This document shows positions 20,766 through 31,598 of a stretch of 64,000 nt of DNA, in pieces. Numbering within the stretch: the stretch's first letter is position 1; each line of letters opens with the position of its first letter. The stretch is from Aphanomyces cochlioides (Eukaryota > Oomycota > Saprolegniomycetes > Saprolegniales > Verrucalvaceae). Below the pieces are notes generated by a model that worked only from the letters and a program-made list of their open reading frames with translations, searched no databases and was not told the DNA's origin. The position numbers and the translations under genes are program-made. The stretch spans positions 1,860,001 to 1,924,000 of the forward strand of contig JAHQRK010000004.1 of the NCBI GenBank assembly GCA_019828595.1, given 5' to 3'.

Positions 20766-22008
20766 CTAAATATGATAGGAGGACACGTCGGACGCGGTGC
20801 TGCGCCGTCGATTCTCGCCATCCTTGTGGGTGGCCGAAACTGCGCGCATGCTTGGAACATTGTCAGCGTCGTTGAGATCATCGTCGCTGATATCTTTGCT
20901 GTCAACACGGATCGAGTAGTTGGACGAAGTGCCACTGGATCGCCGAGCGGCTTGGTCGTCATCGTCGACTCTCAACTCAAGCATGGCGAGGTCAGACGCA
21001 TGGCTTCGAGGGGACGTCGTGCGATAGCCAAAGGAAATCCCGCGGTCAAGCGACGATGGCGTGGACTGACGCAAGTCCATGTCGGCATAAACTCCGCGCG
21101 TTGAATCGGATCGGTACGAACCCGCCGAGTCGCGGACGTCGTCGACGGCAAAACTGCGCGTGCCTTCCGTCGGCCGTGCAAATGTGAAGCTGTTCTGATA
21201 TTCGACGACGCTCGGGCCGTGGCCGCCGAATGAACTCGCAGGCGTCGAATGTTTTGTGTCTGCAAGTTTGCCCAAGACGATGTGCGGCGTGGCCTCTGGC
21301 GGTGGAGAGCAAAGAACGTCGTCGTCCGCCAAGTGGGTGCTATGACGTCGACGGCGACGCACGTACAAGACAACAAAGAAGGCAACGAGAACGATCGCCA
21401 TTGCCAAGCATGCTGCGACCCCGATGATCATGCGTTGGCTTGCTGGGGACGACATTGCACCAGGCGGAGCTTCAGTCGTCGTGATCGTGGCGAACGACGG
21501 CGTCGGCGTGCTGTCAACGAGGACAGGATCGACTAGAGCACGGTGAGGTTGAACTAACCAGAGCATGTCGTACCAGCTAGTGGCGGCGCGGGAGTCATCG
21601 CGACGGATTCTTCATGTGGAGCCAAAGGAGCTGTAGTGGTTGCAACTGACGAGGGGGAAACAGAAGACGGTGATTCTGGAGCACTTTGTCGAGGTGCCGT
21701 CGTTGTTGTCGACGATGTGGGGTGCGTCTGTAATGTTGTGGTTGTTGGGACGCTAGTTGGACTTATCGTCGTAGTTGGCGGTGCTGTGGAGGGAGGAACG
21801 GTCGTCGATGGAGGAGACGGAGTCGTGGTTGGCGGCGACGACGTGGTTGGAGGAAGCGAAGGCGCTGGAGTCGGAGCTGAAGTTGTTAGAGACGTTGTGG
21901 ATGGAGTCGTGGTTGGCTCAGTCGTGGAGACCGCAGGCGTCATGGATGGCGTCGACATGGGTAAAGTTGCAACGGGAGGAGGCGGTACAGTCGTCGTTGT
22001 GGCGATGT
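20766..22008 (-). CDS. Mucin-like single-pass membrane protein (5' end unresolved)
   Basis: Two exons can be read: about 22008-21574 and 21532-20766, joined by a 41-nt GT-AG intron. The upstream exon encodes a Thr/Ser/Pro-rich ectodomain of about 140 residues (repeats such as TTTPSTTS, PPTTTPSPPSTT). The second exon has a transmembrane helix (IIGVAACLAMAIVLVAFFVVLYV) with a stop-transfer RRRRR and a Ser/Asp-rich cytoplasmic tail of about 180 residues. This is a type I membrane protein likely to be heavily O-glycosylated, as in cell-wall-anchored or sensor proteins of oomycetes. A signal peptide is required by this reading but was not found; the first exon(s) should lie between about 22008 and 22300. 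Family not recognised. Confidence 0.7.
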
Positions 22009-22279
22009 CTGTGCGGACAAGAGTGAGTACGCCGGCACGAGAACGCAAATGGCGTCGTGCGAAGCGTTGGTGAGTTGGCGGAATTGCTTATGTCATCAAC
22101 GGCAGCGTCTGAGATTCCTTATCTCGTGCGTTCGCAGATCAAGGCTTGAGAAGAGTAGAGACTGCCTTCTCAGTCAGGATGGATCTCGCCCGACAATCTC
22201 ATCCACACATCTCTTCATACAAAGAGGAAGCGCGCCGCTTGTGCCTTGCAATGTGTGCGCGGCATTACATTGTTACTGC

Positions 22280-23030
22280 ATGTTGAGCTTCGATGAATTC
22301 AACGCAGACCATCCTCCCAAGCAATCTTTCTGTGGAACGGCAGCTTTGTTCCATGGGCAAACCGAAAACCGCTTAACGAAGGGCACAGTTGCGGCCCTCC
22401 TCGCGCAGAGACTGGGATGTCTGTGTCCAAGGTATGCTCTTGACCTCAATAACTTGATCTTACATCTACCCTCAAGCATACTTGCCCGAGCGACTGCATG
22501 TTGAGATCTTCGTGCATTGAATTGGAAGGATGGAACTTGAGAGTTGGAAGAATCCACTGCATGATCGTCCAAATTTCCCGACGAACCAACTTTGTAAGCA
22601 TGACTTGCTTCCCCAGGAATAGAAAGCCAAATAGCATCTCCGTCGAGAATACAATCTCACCAGCAGTAAGTTTCACCAACTCTCTCGCATACAGAGCAAA
22701 AGTGTTCTCTTTGACCACAACCGTCCCCCCAGACTGTCAATATGCTCCAGGAATGGCTTGCACGCTGTCCAATCTCGCGGATTGCCGCGGAGGATCCTCC
22801 CTTCATCCGTCAAAACCCTTCTCGAGTGGAATCGCTGATTGCCTACGATCTCTCTGTCCAAATTCCATAGTGTTCAAAGTCGCTGGAGCTGCGAAGCGGA
22901 GTAGGTTTCAGTGCAGCGAGAAGCAAAGTATCACCTGAACTAACAGACTTTGTCGAGACTGGACTCATGTCCTTGCAAACGGCGTCGGGCGCTCGAATCC
23001 ATCGTCGGCGGTTCGAGCTCATGGAAATTA
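22280..23030 (-). other. Unresolved coding sequence (hypothetical, exon structure unclear)
   Basis: Several reverse-strand frames here look protein-coding but I could not join them with confidence. The best is about 22446-22731, 90 codons reading VVVKENTFALYARELVKL and LFGFLFLGKQVMLTKLV. An ATG-led stretch at about 23019 gives MSSNRRRWIRAPDAVCKDM. No domain is recognised. Either a fast-evolving multi-exon gene lies here, divergent from the coiled-coil gene, or it is a decaying pseudogene. It could also supply the missing 5' exons of the mucin-like gene. Confidence 0.3.
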
Positions 23031-23338
23031 TATGCAAAATGAACACCTCAGCTGAAAAATTCAGCTAAAAATCAAGAGATTATTCCAGATAAATCATTTT
23101 TCAAATAGACCTGTCAAATATTTTTACTTTGGACTTGCCTATCACTAGACTCTCTCTGCCACCATGGCAATGCAAATGCTTCAAGCAGTTTTTTGTTCGA
23201 GCTACCTGCTTGTCTCCACGAGCACTGTGGCAGTTCTAGTCAAGTGATTCGAATAATAAATGAATTTTGAATAAATATTTGAAAATTTGAATTTCATTAA
23301 TTTTGGACCAATCAAACAACGTTGAAGAAGACAGAACG

Positions 23339-25531
23339 ATGTCCGACTTGCGCGATGCCTACAAGGCAATCACGCTCCTCAAGGACGCTCTGACCAAGAA
23401 AAAGCAAGAGTTAGCAGTCTACAAAGCCCAAATGAAAGAGCAGGAAGAGCAGCATTTGTTGGATATTCAAACGCTGCAGGAAGAACTCAATAGGACTAAG
23501 GCAGCAGTCCCGTTGACTTGTCAGCATCATGGCCAAGGACTCGAAGCTCTTCAACGCCAGCATGCCATCGAGCTCAAGAAACTTCGAGACGAATTGGAGA
23601 ATGCCGTCCAATACAGTCAACGTAACGAGGAAGCCAGGATCGAGTCGGCAACTGAGCTACAAACACAAAAGCAAATCAACAACACACTACTACTTGAACT
23701 TCACAAGCTGAAGGAATCTGCGGCATCGCTTCAATCCCAATTGGAGGCCCAAATTGCCGCGACAAGTGAGCTGAGTAACAGTATCTCTGCACTTCAACTG
23801 GAAAGTACCTCACTGAAGGAAACGATCGTCGATCTGAACATGCAACTCCATGGAAAAGACCAAGAGCTGACTGCATTCCACGACCAAACGTCGACCCTTC
23901 GCCACGAATTAAACTCCGCCAAATCTTTGATCGCCTCGCTTGAAGCGGAATTGGACTCAAAGAGACAGCTTGCTCACTCCCTTGAAGCAAAGATTATTCA
24001 GCTCCAGGTTGACAAGGTCCAGCAGGACGACGAAATCGTCTCTTTACAGCAATCTTTAGCCCAGAAGCGTGACGAGATTCGCCGATTCTACTCCGTCAAC
24101 GAGCCTGAAGCAACCACGGCAACTCCAGAGCTGGAGACTACAGCTGTCCACAAGGCAAAGATGGAAGCCAAGTATTTGGAATGGCAGCAGTCCGTCAGGT
24201 TGTTTTCCACCGACTTGCAAGCCATCAAGCAAGACGTTCAAGAAATGAGCACATATGGCCTCAGCGCTCTTGACCACTTGCACGGTCAATTGCCATCCCA
24301 AGACAAACTCCAAGCAGCTCTCCAATCTGTGCGGAATCTCCGAGGGGACTGCGACTTGCTCAAACAAGGATGGACTGCTTCCATGTCGGTCACGCTCATT
24401 TGGTTGGAAACGCATGTACAAACTCAATTGGAGTCGTGGATCCAACGTGAACGTGAAGAAATGCACGGAAAAACTACGTTCAAATTGGCCGAAGCGTCCG
24501 AAGTCCTCGAAAACTTGCGAGGCGAATTAGATCATGCCAAGGACGAGTGGAAAGCCACGTTGCAGGATGCAAGCGAACAGCATTCGATCGAAATGCTAGT
24601 TCTAGCTGACCGTATTCGAGTTGCTTTGCCACGAAGTGAAGCCTTGGAGAGACAACTGATGGCGCTGGAAGACACGTCGTCACCGTATTTCAGGTACAAA
24701 AGTGTTTTGAGCTAGTCCTAATGGTCATCATCTGTAGAAAATTGTCGCCATCAACTTCATCCTCTTGGCAAAACTTGGAAGCCACTCTTCGTGGGCTCAA
24801 ATCTCCATTCCATCGACTGCTCCAGACTCTAGAACGAGCCAACTACTTACTCAAGTTACTGGTAAGCGTCGTTGTGGTGGTGCATGATGCTTCACGAGTG
24901 ATGACAGATACGAAATGCCGATGGACTTCAGCCTTTACGATCCAGAGCTTTGGAGAAGCATGCCGTTGGTTTTGCAGATCTAATCAAGGCGCTAGTGGTG
25001 GCACTAGACGACGCAACTCTAGCTGGCACTGTTGCTCAGTACACAAATGTTGTGCATGAAACACTGTACTCATGGCATGCTTGTGACAGCTCGTAAGTCG
25101 TCCCGCTAGTCGTTATGGCTAACTGTGGTTTGCACTGACGTAGGTATCTCGATGGCATACCGGTACCGTCGTTTGGGATGGAGTCACCAGTCGTTGATCA
25201 CGTCTTGACGTCGTGGACAGCGAATGTATCCCATCGAACTGACGCATCAGAGTGGCTGTGTGCAGTGTACATGGATCATCCAACTTCCGAGTCAACTTTT
25301 TACTTTGAAAACCTCACACGTGAAGTCAAAGATGCCTTCTTGGTTCTCATCGTGCCTTTAATCAAGTCCAAGCGTCAACTCGTCGTCCACATGAAGCGAC
25401 GAGAAGTCACGGACGATCGATGGGATCTCAAGATGGAAGTCCTACAGTCATATCCAAGCCCAAACCAAATCGAGCCACAGTCTGCCATGTTCAAGGCCAT
25501 TGAGCAACGCCTCTCGCAGCTTCAAAAGTAA
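23339..25531 (+). CDS. Long coiled-coil protein, function unknown
   Basis: Four exons, 23339-24693, 24738-24861, 24908-25092 and 25144-25531, sum to 2052 nt and 683 residues. The start ATG follows an AT-rich leader with a CCAAT box (ACCAATCAAA) at about 23308. Residues 1-270 and about 370-450 are Leu/Glu/Lys/Gln heptad-rich and predicted coiled coil (for example TLQEELNRTK, LRDELENAV). The C-terminal 230 residues are a mixed alpha-helical region (FADLIKALVVALDDATLAGTV, YLDGIPVPSFGMESPVVDHVL) without recognised domain. Overall it resembles cytoskeletal, Golgi-tether or centrosomal scaffolds, but no specific family can be named. An alternative 3' splice (donor at 25530) would swap the last residue for about 17 others. 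Confidence 0.8.
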
Positions 25532-26004
25532 TCCCATTTGCTTTCCTTCGTTTTCAAAGCCGCAATGCCATCGTCATGCAACAGCCAAGCAGAGAAACTG
25601 TCTGAAATGTTCAACACAATGAAGCGACGGCTCTCTGGGACTCAAAACAGATCCCTCTGCTCTCCTTCGTCGAGTTCTCACGTGTTGCACGTGTTGTGTC
25701 CTTGCTTTGTTGAAAAAAACTTTTACGAAACTTGAAAAAACAATTTTTTATCACTGAAAAAAGACAGGTTAATCTCCAAAAAAGATATTTTTCAAATTAT
25801 ATTGTCCAATGAAATTGCACAATGAGGAATTTAAAGCCAATCAAATTAAATAAAAAATTGAGACTAAGCCAATCAAAATAGTCTAAATTTTGTAATCGAT
25901 TTTGATTGGCTATTATTTTAACACCAACCACTTGGTCACCCACCGCATTGTGGTCAAGTTGGATCGAGCAGCATGCGAAGTTATTGTTCAATTTCCCCGA
26001 TAGC
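25532..26004. promoter_or_regulatory. AT-rich RPL5 promoter region with CCAAT cluster
   Basis: This 473-bp gap becomes strongly AT-rich from about 25720. CCAAT boxes occur at about 25805 (CCAATGAAAT), 25836 (GCCAATCAAA), 25870 (GCCAATCAAA) and in reverse at 25904 (ATTGGCTA), all within 200 bp of the RPL5 ATG. This is the densest CCAAT array in the window, consistent with a strong housekeeping promoter. Confidence 0.5.
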
Positions 26005-26922
26005 ATGCCTTTCGTCAAGGTTACCAAGAGCAAGGCTTACTTCAAGCGCTACCAAGTCAAGTACCGTCGTCGCCGTGAAGGCAAGACGGACTACCGCGCC
26101 CGCAAGCGTCTAATTACCCAAGACAAGAACAAGTACAACTCGCCCAAGTACCGTTTGGTTGTGCGCATCACCAACAAGCGTATCATCTGCCAAATCGCTT
26201 ACGCTGAAATCGACGGTGACAAGATCTTGACTTCGGCCTACTCTGATGAATTGAAGCGTTACGGCTTGAAGGCTGGTTTCAAGAACTACGCCGCTGCCTA
26301 CGCTACCGGTTTGTTGGTCGGCCGCCGCTTGTTGAACAAGTTGGGCTTGGATGGTGACTACGAAGGCAACACTGAAATCGATGGCAATGTCGTCAAGACC
26401 GAGGCCAACGGCCGTACCTACTACGTGGCTGAAGTCGCCGACGAAAAGCGCCCTTTCCGTGCTTTCTTGGATGTGGGTCTCCGCACCACCTCCACCGGTA
26501 ACCGTGTGTTCGGTGCCTTGAAGGGTGCCACTGATGCCGGTTTGGACATCCCTCACAGCGAAAAGCGCTTCCCCGGTTATGACCGTGATGCCAAGTCGTA
26601 CGATGCTGATGTCCACCGTGAACGCATCTTCGGTGAACACATCGCCAACCACATGAAGGAATTGGAAGAAGACGATCCTGAAATGTATGCTTCGCACTTT
26701 GCCCACTACGTTGCTGCCGGTGTTGGCTCCGATGACATTGAAGAAATGTACACCTCGGTCCATGAAGCCATCCGCGCTGACCCTACGCCTGCTCCCAAGA
26801 AGGACTTCACTCCTGATCCTAAGTTCAAGAACAAGGCTAAGCGCAGCTTGCAACAACGCAAGGCCCGCGTTGCCCAAAAGAAGGCTCACCATGCCAAGAA
26901 GTTGGCTGAAGCTTCCGATTAA
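26005..26922 (+). CDS. RPL5: 60S ribosomal protein L5 (uL18)
   Basis: A single-exon gene of 305 residues. The frame is open for 33 codons further upstream, but homology places the start at the ATG 26005 ([36 protein letters not shown] split here as two motifs: YFKRYQVK and [10 protein letters not shown]). Other L5 signatures follow: [57 protein letters not shown] and the Lys/Ala-rich tail. L5 binds 5S rRNA with L11 and enters the 60S subunit as the 5S RNP. Codon use is highly biased, as in RPL7. Confidence 0.97.
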   Translation: MPFVKVTKSKAYFKRYQVKYRRRREGKTDYRARKRLITQDKNKYNSPKYRLVVRITNKRIICQIAYAEIDGDKILTSAYSDELKRYGLKAGFKNYAAAYATGLLVGRRLLNKLGLDGDYEGNTEIDGNVVKTEANGRTYYVAEVADEKRPFRAFLDVGLRTTSTGNRVFGALKGATDAGLDIPHSEKRFPGYDRDAKSYDADVHRERIFGEHIANHMKELEEDDPEMYASHFAHYVAAGVGSDDIEEMYTSVHEAIRADPTPAPKKDFTPDPKFKNKAKRSLQQRKARVAQKKAHHAKKLAEASD

Positions 26923-27300
26923 ACAATGCTATAATCTAAGGGGATTGACAGCTCATTCTTTGTCTTCTGGCATGCACATGAAACTGCATTCACCAGCATG
27001 GCTTTCTTTCACTACTCTGAAGCTCGTGAAGCTAAACTGAAAACGTCATAGGCCTAGTTCAACTTCGTTGATTGCCGTCATGACTCCACTGGGGATTCTG
27101 TTAACCATGGAGTGAAGGGGAAGATGCTGCTCTAGAAACCTGCCGAGGGGATGCAACACACACAGAGAGATGCCGTTGATCATTCGACGTTGTATTAATG
27201 ACCATGGGGGATCGCTCTATTTAGTTGAGGGGATAATCTTCAAACAATAAATCAAACCCAACCCGGTTAAGCAAGACTGTACTACCATTCAGGGACCTGT
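26923..27300. other. Intergenic region between convergent RPL5 and RPL14
   Basis: This 378-bp stretch lies between two convergent ribosomal protein genes. It should hold both 3' UTRs and terminators. No ORF or repeat of note was seen. Confidence 0.4.
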
Positions 27301-27767
27301 TTAGTTGTTCTTCTTGGCAGCGGCGACAGCCTTCTTGATCAAAGAAGACTTTTGCTTGCGGGCAATCATAGCCTTGAAGCGTTCGAAGTCGTTCAAACCA
27401 GCACGGGTCTTCTTGGCTTCAGTCTTCTTGGACCACGAGGTAGCAGCCCACTTGTTCAAGATGTCGGCCTTTTCCAAAGCCTTCTTCAAAGTGGCTTCAC
27501 GGGCTTGGCGAGGGATCTTGACGGAGAAGTCGGTCAAAGCCAAACGCTTGAACGAGATCACGTGGCGGTTCACACCCGTGACGCTGAAAGGGCCATCCAC
27601 CAAGGCCTTGTTTTCATCGACAACATCGATGATCGTGGCCAACTTGCCAGCATCAGGGCCATAGTTGATCAAAGCCACACGGCCGATGGTCACAAAGCGG
27701 GAGAAGGTCTACATACAACCAATGCGTCGTCAATACCTACAGCATCCATCCAACCGACACGTACCAT
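27301..27767 (-). CDS. RPL14: 60S ribosomal protein L14 (eL14)
   Basis: Two coding exons. The first is only the ATG (27767-27765), immediately followed by a GTACGT donor; the second runs 27708-27301. The intron is 56 nt. The product has 136 residues and starts MTFSRFVTIGRVALINYG, continuing with GKLATIIDVVDENKALVDGP, LTDFSVKIPR, KADILNKWAATSWSKK and LNDFERFKAMIARK, all typical of eL14. It is a structural protein of the 60S subunit. Homology (family proteins start M-V/x-F-x-R-[FY]-V) supports the exon join; without it the ORF would lack six N-terminal residues. Confidence 0.95.
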
Positions 27768-28237
27768 TGCTTAACTTGTACGTCAAATGAAACTAAGGGC
27801 ATGCATTTTGTTGGTGCGGTGGTGGTTTGGAACCAGCCACAGCCATGGCCAATCACTGAAATCCATCTCATTATTAAATTATTACTTGAAATTTGTATGC
27901 CAAAAGTACGAGCCAATCATTAAATAAAATCCTGATTAAATGCGATATTTTAGCGGACATTGCTGGAATAAAAGAGATGATTAATATCGAGATGAATTGG
28001 AATACTTCTATACATACTCCATATCGCGGATCCGTGGGAATCACGTAGTGGGAATGAATATGAAATCAATTAATTGACTGTCATTTACAAATATTGATAG
28101 GTTGAAGATGAGGAAATTGAACGAGGGGAAATTGATGGGAATAACTATTAATTATATTTATTTAGTATTTATTAACAGAGGTACAGTGTACTCTGAAATT
28201 TGATGAACGACCAATAAGATTCTCCATTTTTGAAAAA
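27768..28237. promoter_or_regulatory. Divergent promoter region RPL14 / PUS1
   Basis: This 470-bp AT-rich region has CCAAT boxes at about 27850 (GCCAATCACT) and 27913 (GCCAATCATT). The right part (28070-28190) is very AT-rich with runs of TTAAT/ATTAAT. No gene is supported. Confidence 0.45.
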
Positions 28238-29805
28238 ATGGCCAAGCCGAAGCGCAAGCACTGGTACGAGAAGAAAGCAGAGAAGAAAGCTCGACGGGAG
28301 CAAGGCATCGAGACGAACGAACCAAAGGAGGACGACTACGACCGCAGGAATAATTTCCCAACGGTGATTCATCCAGGCTCGTACGCTGCATTGCTCGATC
28401 CAGCCGACACTACTGACAAATGCTCTGGAGCTCCCAAGCGCCGATATGGCTTGCTGATTGCCTACAGTGGAAAGAACTATTCAGGCATGCAAGTGTTAGT
28501 AACAAAAATCGACGGTAGCGTGACCTTACTTGCTGCATACGTAGGAATATTGGTGTCAAGACGATTGAAGCTGAGATTGAACGAGCTCTCTACGAAGCAG
28601 GTGCAATTGCTCGATGCAACTACGGCATGATCCAAAAGGTATTTGCTCATTGCTTCGACGTCACTTGAACCCATTATGGTTGCCTCTAGATTGGTTGGAA
28701 TCGTGCTGCGAGAACAGATAAAGGTGTGCATGCTGCAGGACAACTCGTTTGTGCCAAGCTGTGCATCGAAGATGGAAAAGAAGAAGAGTTTCGTCAAAAA
28801 GTCAATGGATTCTTGCCACCGGACATCCAAGGTATAGCTCTCTGGTCATATTTGCTGCAAGTTTGAATGCTAGTGCTCGATATTGTCCTCGTGACGAAGA
28901 ATTTCAACGCCAAGAATTCATGCGATCGCCGAACATACGAATATCTGACTCCGACATTTGTGTTTGCGCCAAAGACGGCGACCTCTACGCCTCCAGAAGG
29001 TGCTGTTGACTTCGAAAGCATCAAAGTTGATCCTGAAGCATGGGCGAAGCAAAAGGAATATCGAATTGACAACGACACGTTGGCAAAACTGCGTCAAACT
29101 CTGAAACTATTTGTCGGTACGCACAACTTCCACAACTACACGTCGAAGCTGCCTCCATTCAGTCCCAAGTTCGTGAATCCGCGTTGACAGCTCTTACCCT
29201 TCCATGATAGGTGCAAGCGATACATTTTGTCCTTTGAAGCTGATGAGCCATTTGTGCAAAATGGCACGGAGTGGATTCGTCTGAGTGTCCTCGGGCAGAG
29301 TTTCCTGCTGCATCACATCCGAAAAATGATCGGCACCACGATTGATGTCATCCGTGGATCGACGGACGTGTCAACGATTACGAAAGCGTTTGAACAGACG
29401 AAGATGGAACTACCCAAAGCCCCAAGCGCCGGTTTGTACTTGGCCAAGGTTGACAGCATACTCGACACTCCATGCCAACAGCGGCTAAACTTTGCGTAGG
29501 CTCATTTCGATGTGTACAACGACAAGAACGAGAATCACCGTCCAAGCTTGGCGTTTGAAGAGCCCGACCAAGTCAAGCGCATTGAGGATTTCAAAGAAGC
29601 ACATATCTTTCCAGCCATCATGGAGCGGGAGGAACAAGACGCCGTCTTCCCGTTGTGGATCTTGCAATTGGAAGCGCTGCCATTCACGTACACGACGTGC
29701 TCGTACGACGAGTGGCGTGCCACGAAAGACGAAGAGACCAAACAAAAATTGGCTGCAGGACGCGCTGATTCAGAGGACGAAGAGCAGGAAGATGACAACG
29801 AATAG
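28238..29805 (+). CDS. PUS1: tRNA pseudouridine synthase (TruA/PUS1 family)
   Basis: Six exons, 28238-28494, 28545-28638, 28690-28831, 28874-29168, 29211-29448 and 29500-29805, sum to 1332 nt and 443 residues. A basic N-terminus (KPKRKHWYEKKAEKKARR) fits nuclear targeting. The catalytic core shows AYSGKNYSGMQ, the catalytic aspartate in AARTDKGVHAAGQ, FNAKNSCDRRTYEY, GTHNFHNYT and FLLHHIRKMIG, all hallmarks of eukaryotic Pus1. It isomerises uridines in tRNAs (and some other RNAs) to pseudouridine. The last exon, after a 51-nt intron that removes an in-frame TAG, carries the DVYN motif and an acidic tail. Spacing to the next gene on the same strand is 183 bp. Confidence 0.93.
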
Positions 29806-29988
29806 ACGAAAAGAATGAAGTTTGCAGCATGTATTTGTCCACTCTGGCGACTTCACCGCCATCTAATGGCTCCATAGAGCTGGAACTATGTAAATGAGCT
29901 TACATGATGCTTTTGCTAAGAAGGGAATCGACCAGCGGGCGAATCTCATCATCTTCGGCAACTTGGCACTGGAGTACCTATCATCCGG

Positions 29989-31558
29989 ATGACAGAATCG
30001 TTTTGCCGCATGACCTATGACTACACGCCGATAGCGCCAATTCGACGGACTCGCTGGATGCATCGTGTCCTGCTTGCCACGCCGGTGCTTATGATTGCCA
30101 TTGTCACGTCCTGGAGCTGGTTCTGGATGACTCGACCGCTCGAGAATGACGACACGATCATCATGCTCGGAGCTTCGTCGGGCTTTGAGCAGCCGATTCC
30201 ATTCTCGACCGACACGCCGTACGCGTGGGCAAAGCATTTGCAGCAACAAGAACTCGAGGAGAACGAATCGTCCTTGGCAACGACTTCGGAGTGGGCGACA
30301 TGCTCTCTTGTCCAAATCAACGCATTGTACCGCCATGGAACTCGATACCCCATGGCGAATGATTTCACAAAGATGACATCGCTCTTGGAAACCCTCCAGG
30401 TCAAGTACAAGGAAACGTTGCCAGCGTGGCTTCAAACGTATTCATTTGCGTACAATCAAAGCGTGGCGGAGCACTTGTCGACGTCGGGAGCAGAGGAAAT
30501 GCTCGGACTTGCCCAAAGCGCCCGACATCTCGCGGATCGCTTCAACCTCCCAAAGGACTACTCACCAGACGCGTACGTGTTTGAACACACGTATGTCCTT
30601 CGAACCAAGCAAAGCGCCGAAGCGTACGTCGACCTCTCGTGCTTCCAATACAGTACATGGACTACATGTAGGTTCGTCGGCGGCTTCTTTCCAAGACCCC
30701 ATCGACCCGTCGCGTATAAGAGTCTCCCTGAAGGCCAGGTCTGTAGCCACATCCATGACGGAACCAACTCCTCGTTAGGACATTCCACTGCGGTTCTTTG
30801 CAACCTGCCCCAAGTACTTGGCGTGGGTGCGCAACAGTCCGAACGAGACGATCGAAACCAACAAGTTTGAAGCGTCCCTACGGGCAGCGACGATGATCAA
30901 GCAGCTCCGGGAAGCGCTCCATCTCCCCGCTTCGGCCACTTTCTTGTGGAAAGATCTCAAAGCTGCATACGATGTCTGCTCGTAAGCTCCTCCTCCAAGT
31001 TGAATCAACATTCCATCATGTTGCAGGTTTGAAGTCGCGCTGGACAACCAGACGCAAGCGTGGTGCTCGCTCTTCGAGACGCACAGTCTCTACCTCATGG
31101 ACTTCCACAGCGACCTAAAGAAGTTCTACGAATGCGGCCCTGGATTCAACATCTCGGTCGACATTGCCGCGCCGCTCTTGGTGCAAATGCTCAACACGAT
31201 CAAAGACCCGACACTTCGAGGGTACTTTCGCTTTGCCCATGCGGAAACTATCCTCCCCCTCGCGTGCTTGCTGGGTTTGTGCGAGAAGTCGCCGCTGACT
31301 GCCGCCATGAGCGATCAAGCCATCCACGGCCGCCAATACAAAGTCGCGCGGCTCTCTCCATTTGCGGGCAACTTGGCCTTCCACGTGTACAAGTGCGATG
31401 GATCGAATGGACCGCCGCAGAGAATCCAATTGTTCTCCAACGAAGTCCATCTTCCCCTTGCCTTCTGCCATGCTAAAACCTACTGCACGCTTGAGGAACT
31501 GGAGCGTCATTATGCCGCCGCGTTCCACTTTGATTTCAACAAGGAATGCGCATTGTAA
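29989..31558 (+). CDS. Multiple inositol polyphosphate phosphatase-like histidine acid phosphatase
   Basis: Four exons, 29989-30623, 30672-30738, 30779-30981 and 31027-31558, sum to 1437 nt and 478 residues. Residues 25-47 form a hydrophobic signal anchor (VLLATPVLMIAIVTSWSWFW), so the enzyme should sit in the secretory pathway with a lumenal or extracellular catalytic domain. The histidine-phosphatase motif RHGTRYP (115-121) has the MINPP form rather than RHGxRxP of yeast acid phosphatases. The second catalytic motif HAE lies in FRFAHAETILPL. MINPP enzymes remove phosphates from inositol hexakis- and pentakisphosphate. The palindrome ATCCGGAT (29983-29990) overlaps the start codon. Family assignment is firm; substrate is inferred. 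Confidence 0.9.
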
Positions 31559-31598
31559 ACGCAGAAATCAAACTCGATTGTCTTATCGAGATGGACGT

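Noticed and set aside
28238..29805. Two genes (PUS1 core and a separate acidic 100-residue protein)
   Set aside because: The TAG after the PUS1 core lies inside a 51-nt GT-AG intron; joining the exons restores the frame and the usual PUS1 C-terminal motif, and the total is a multiple of three.
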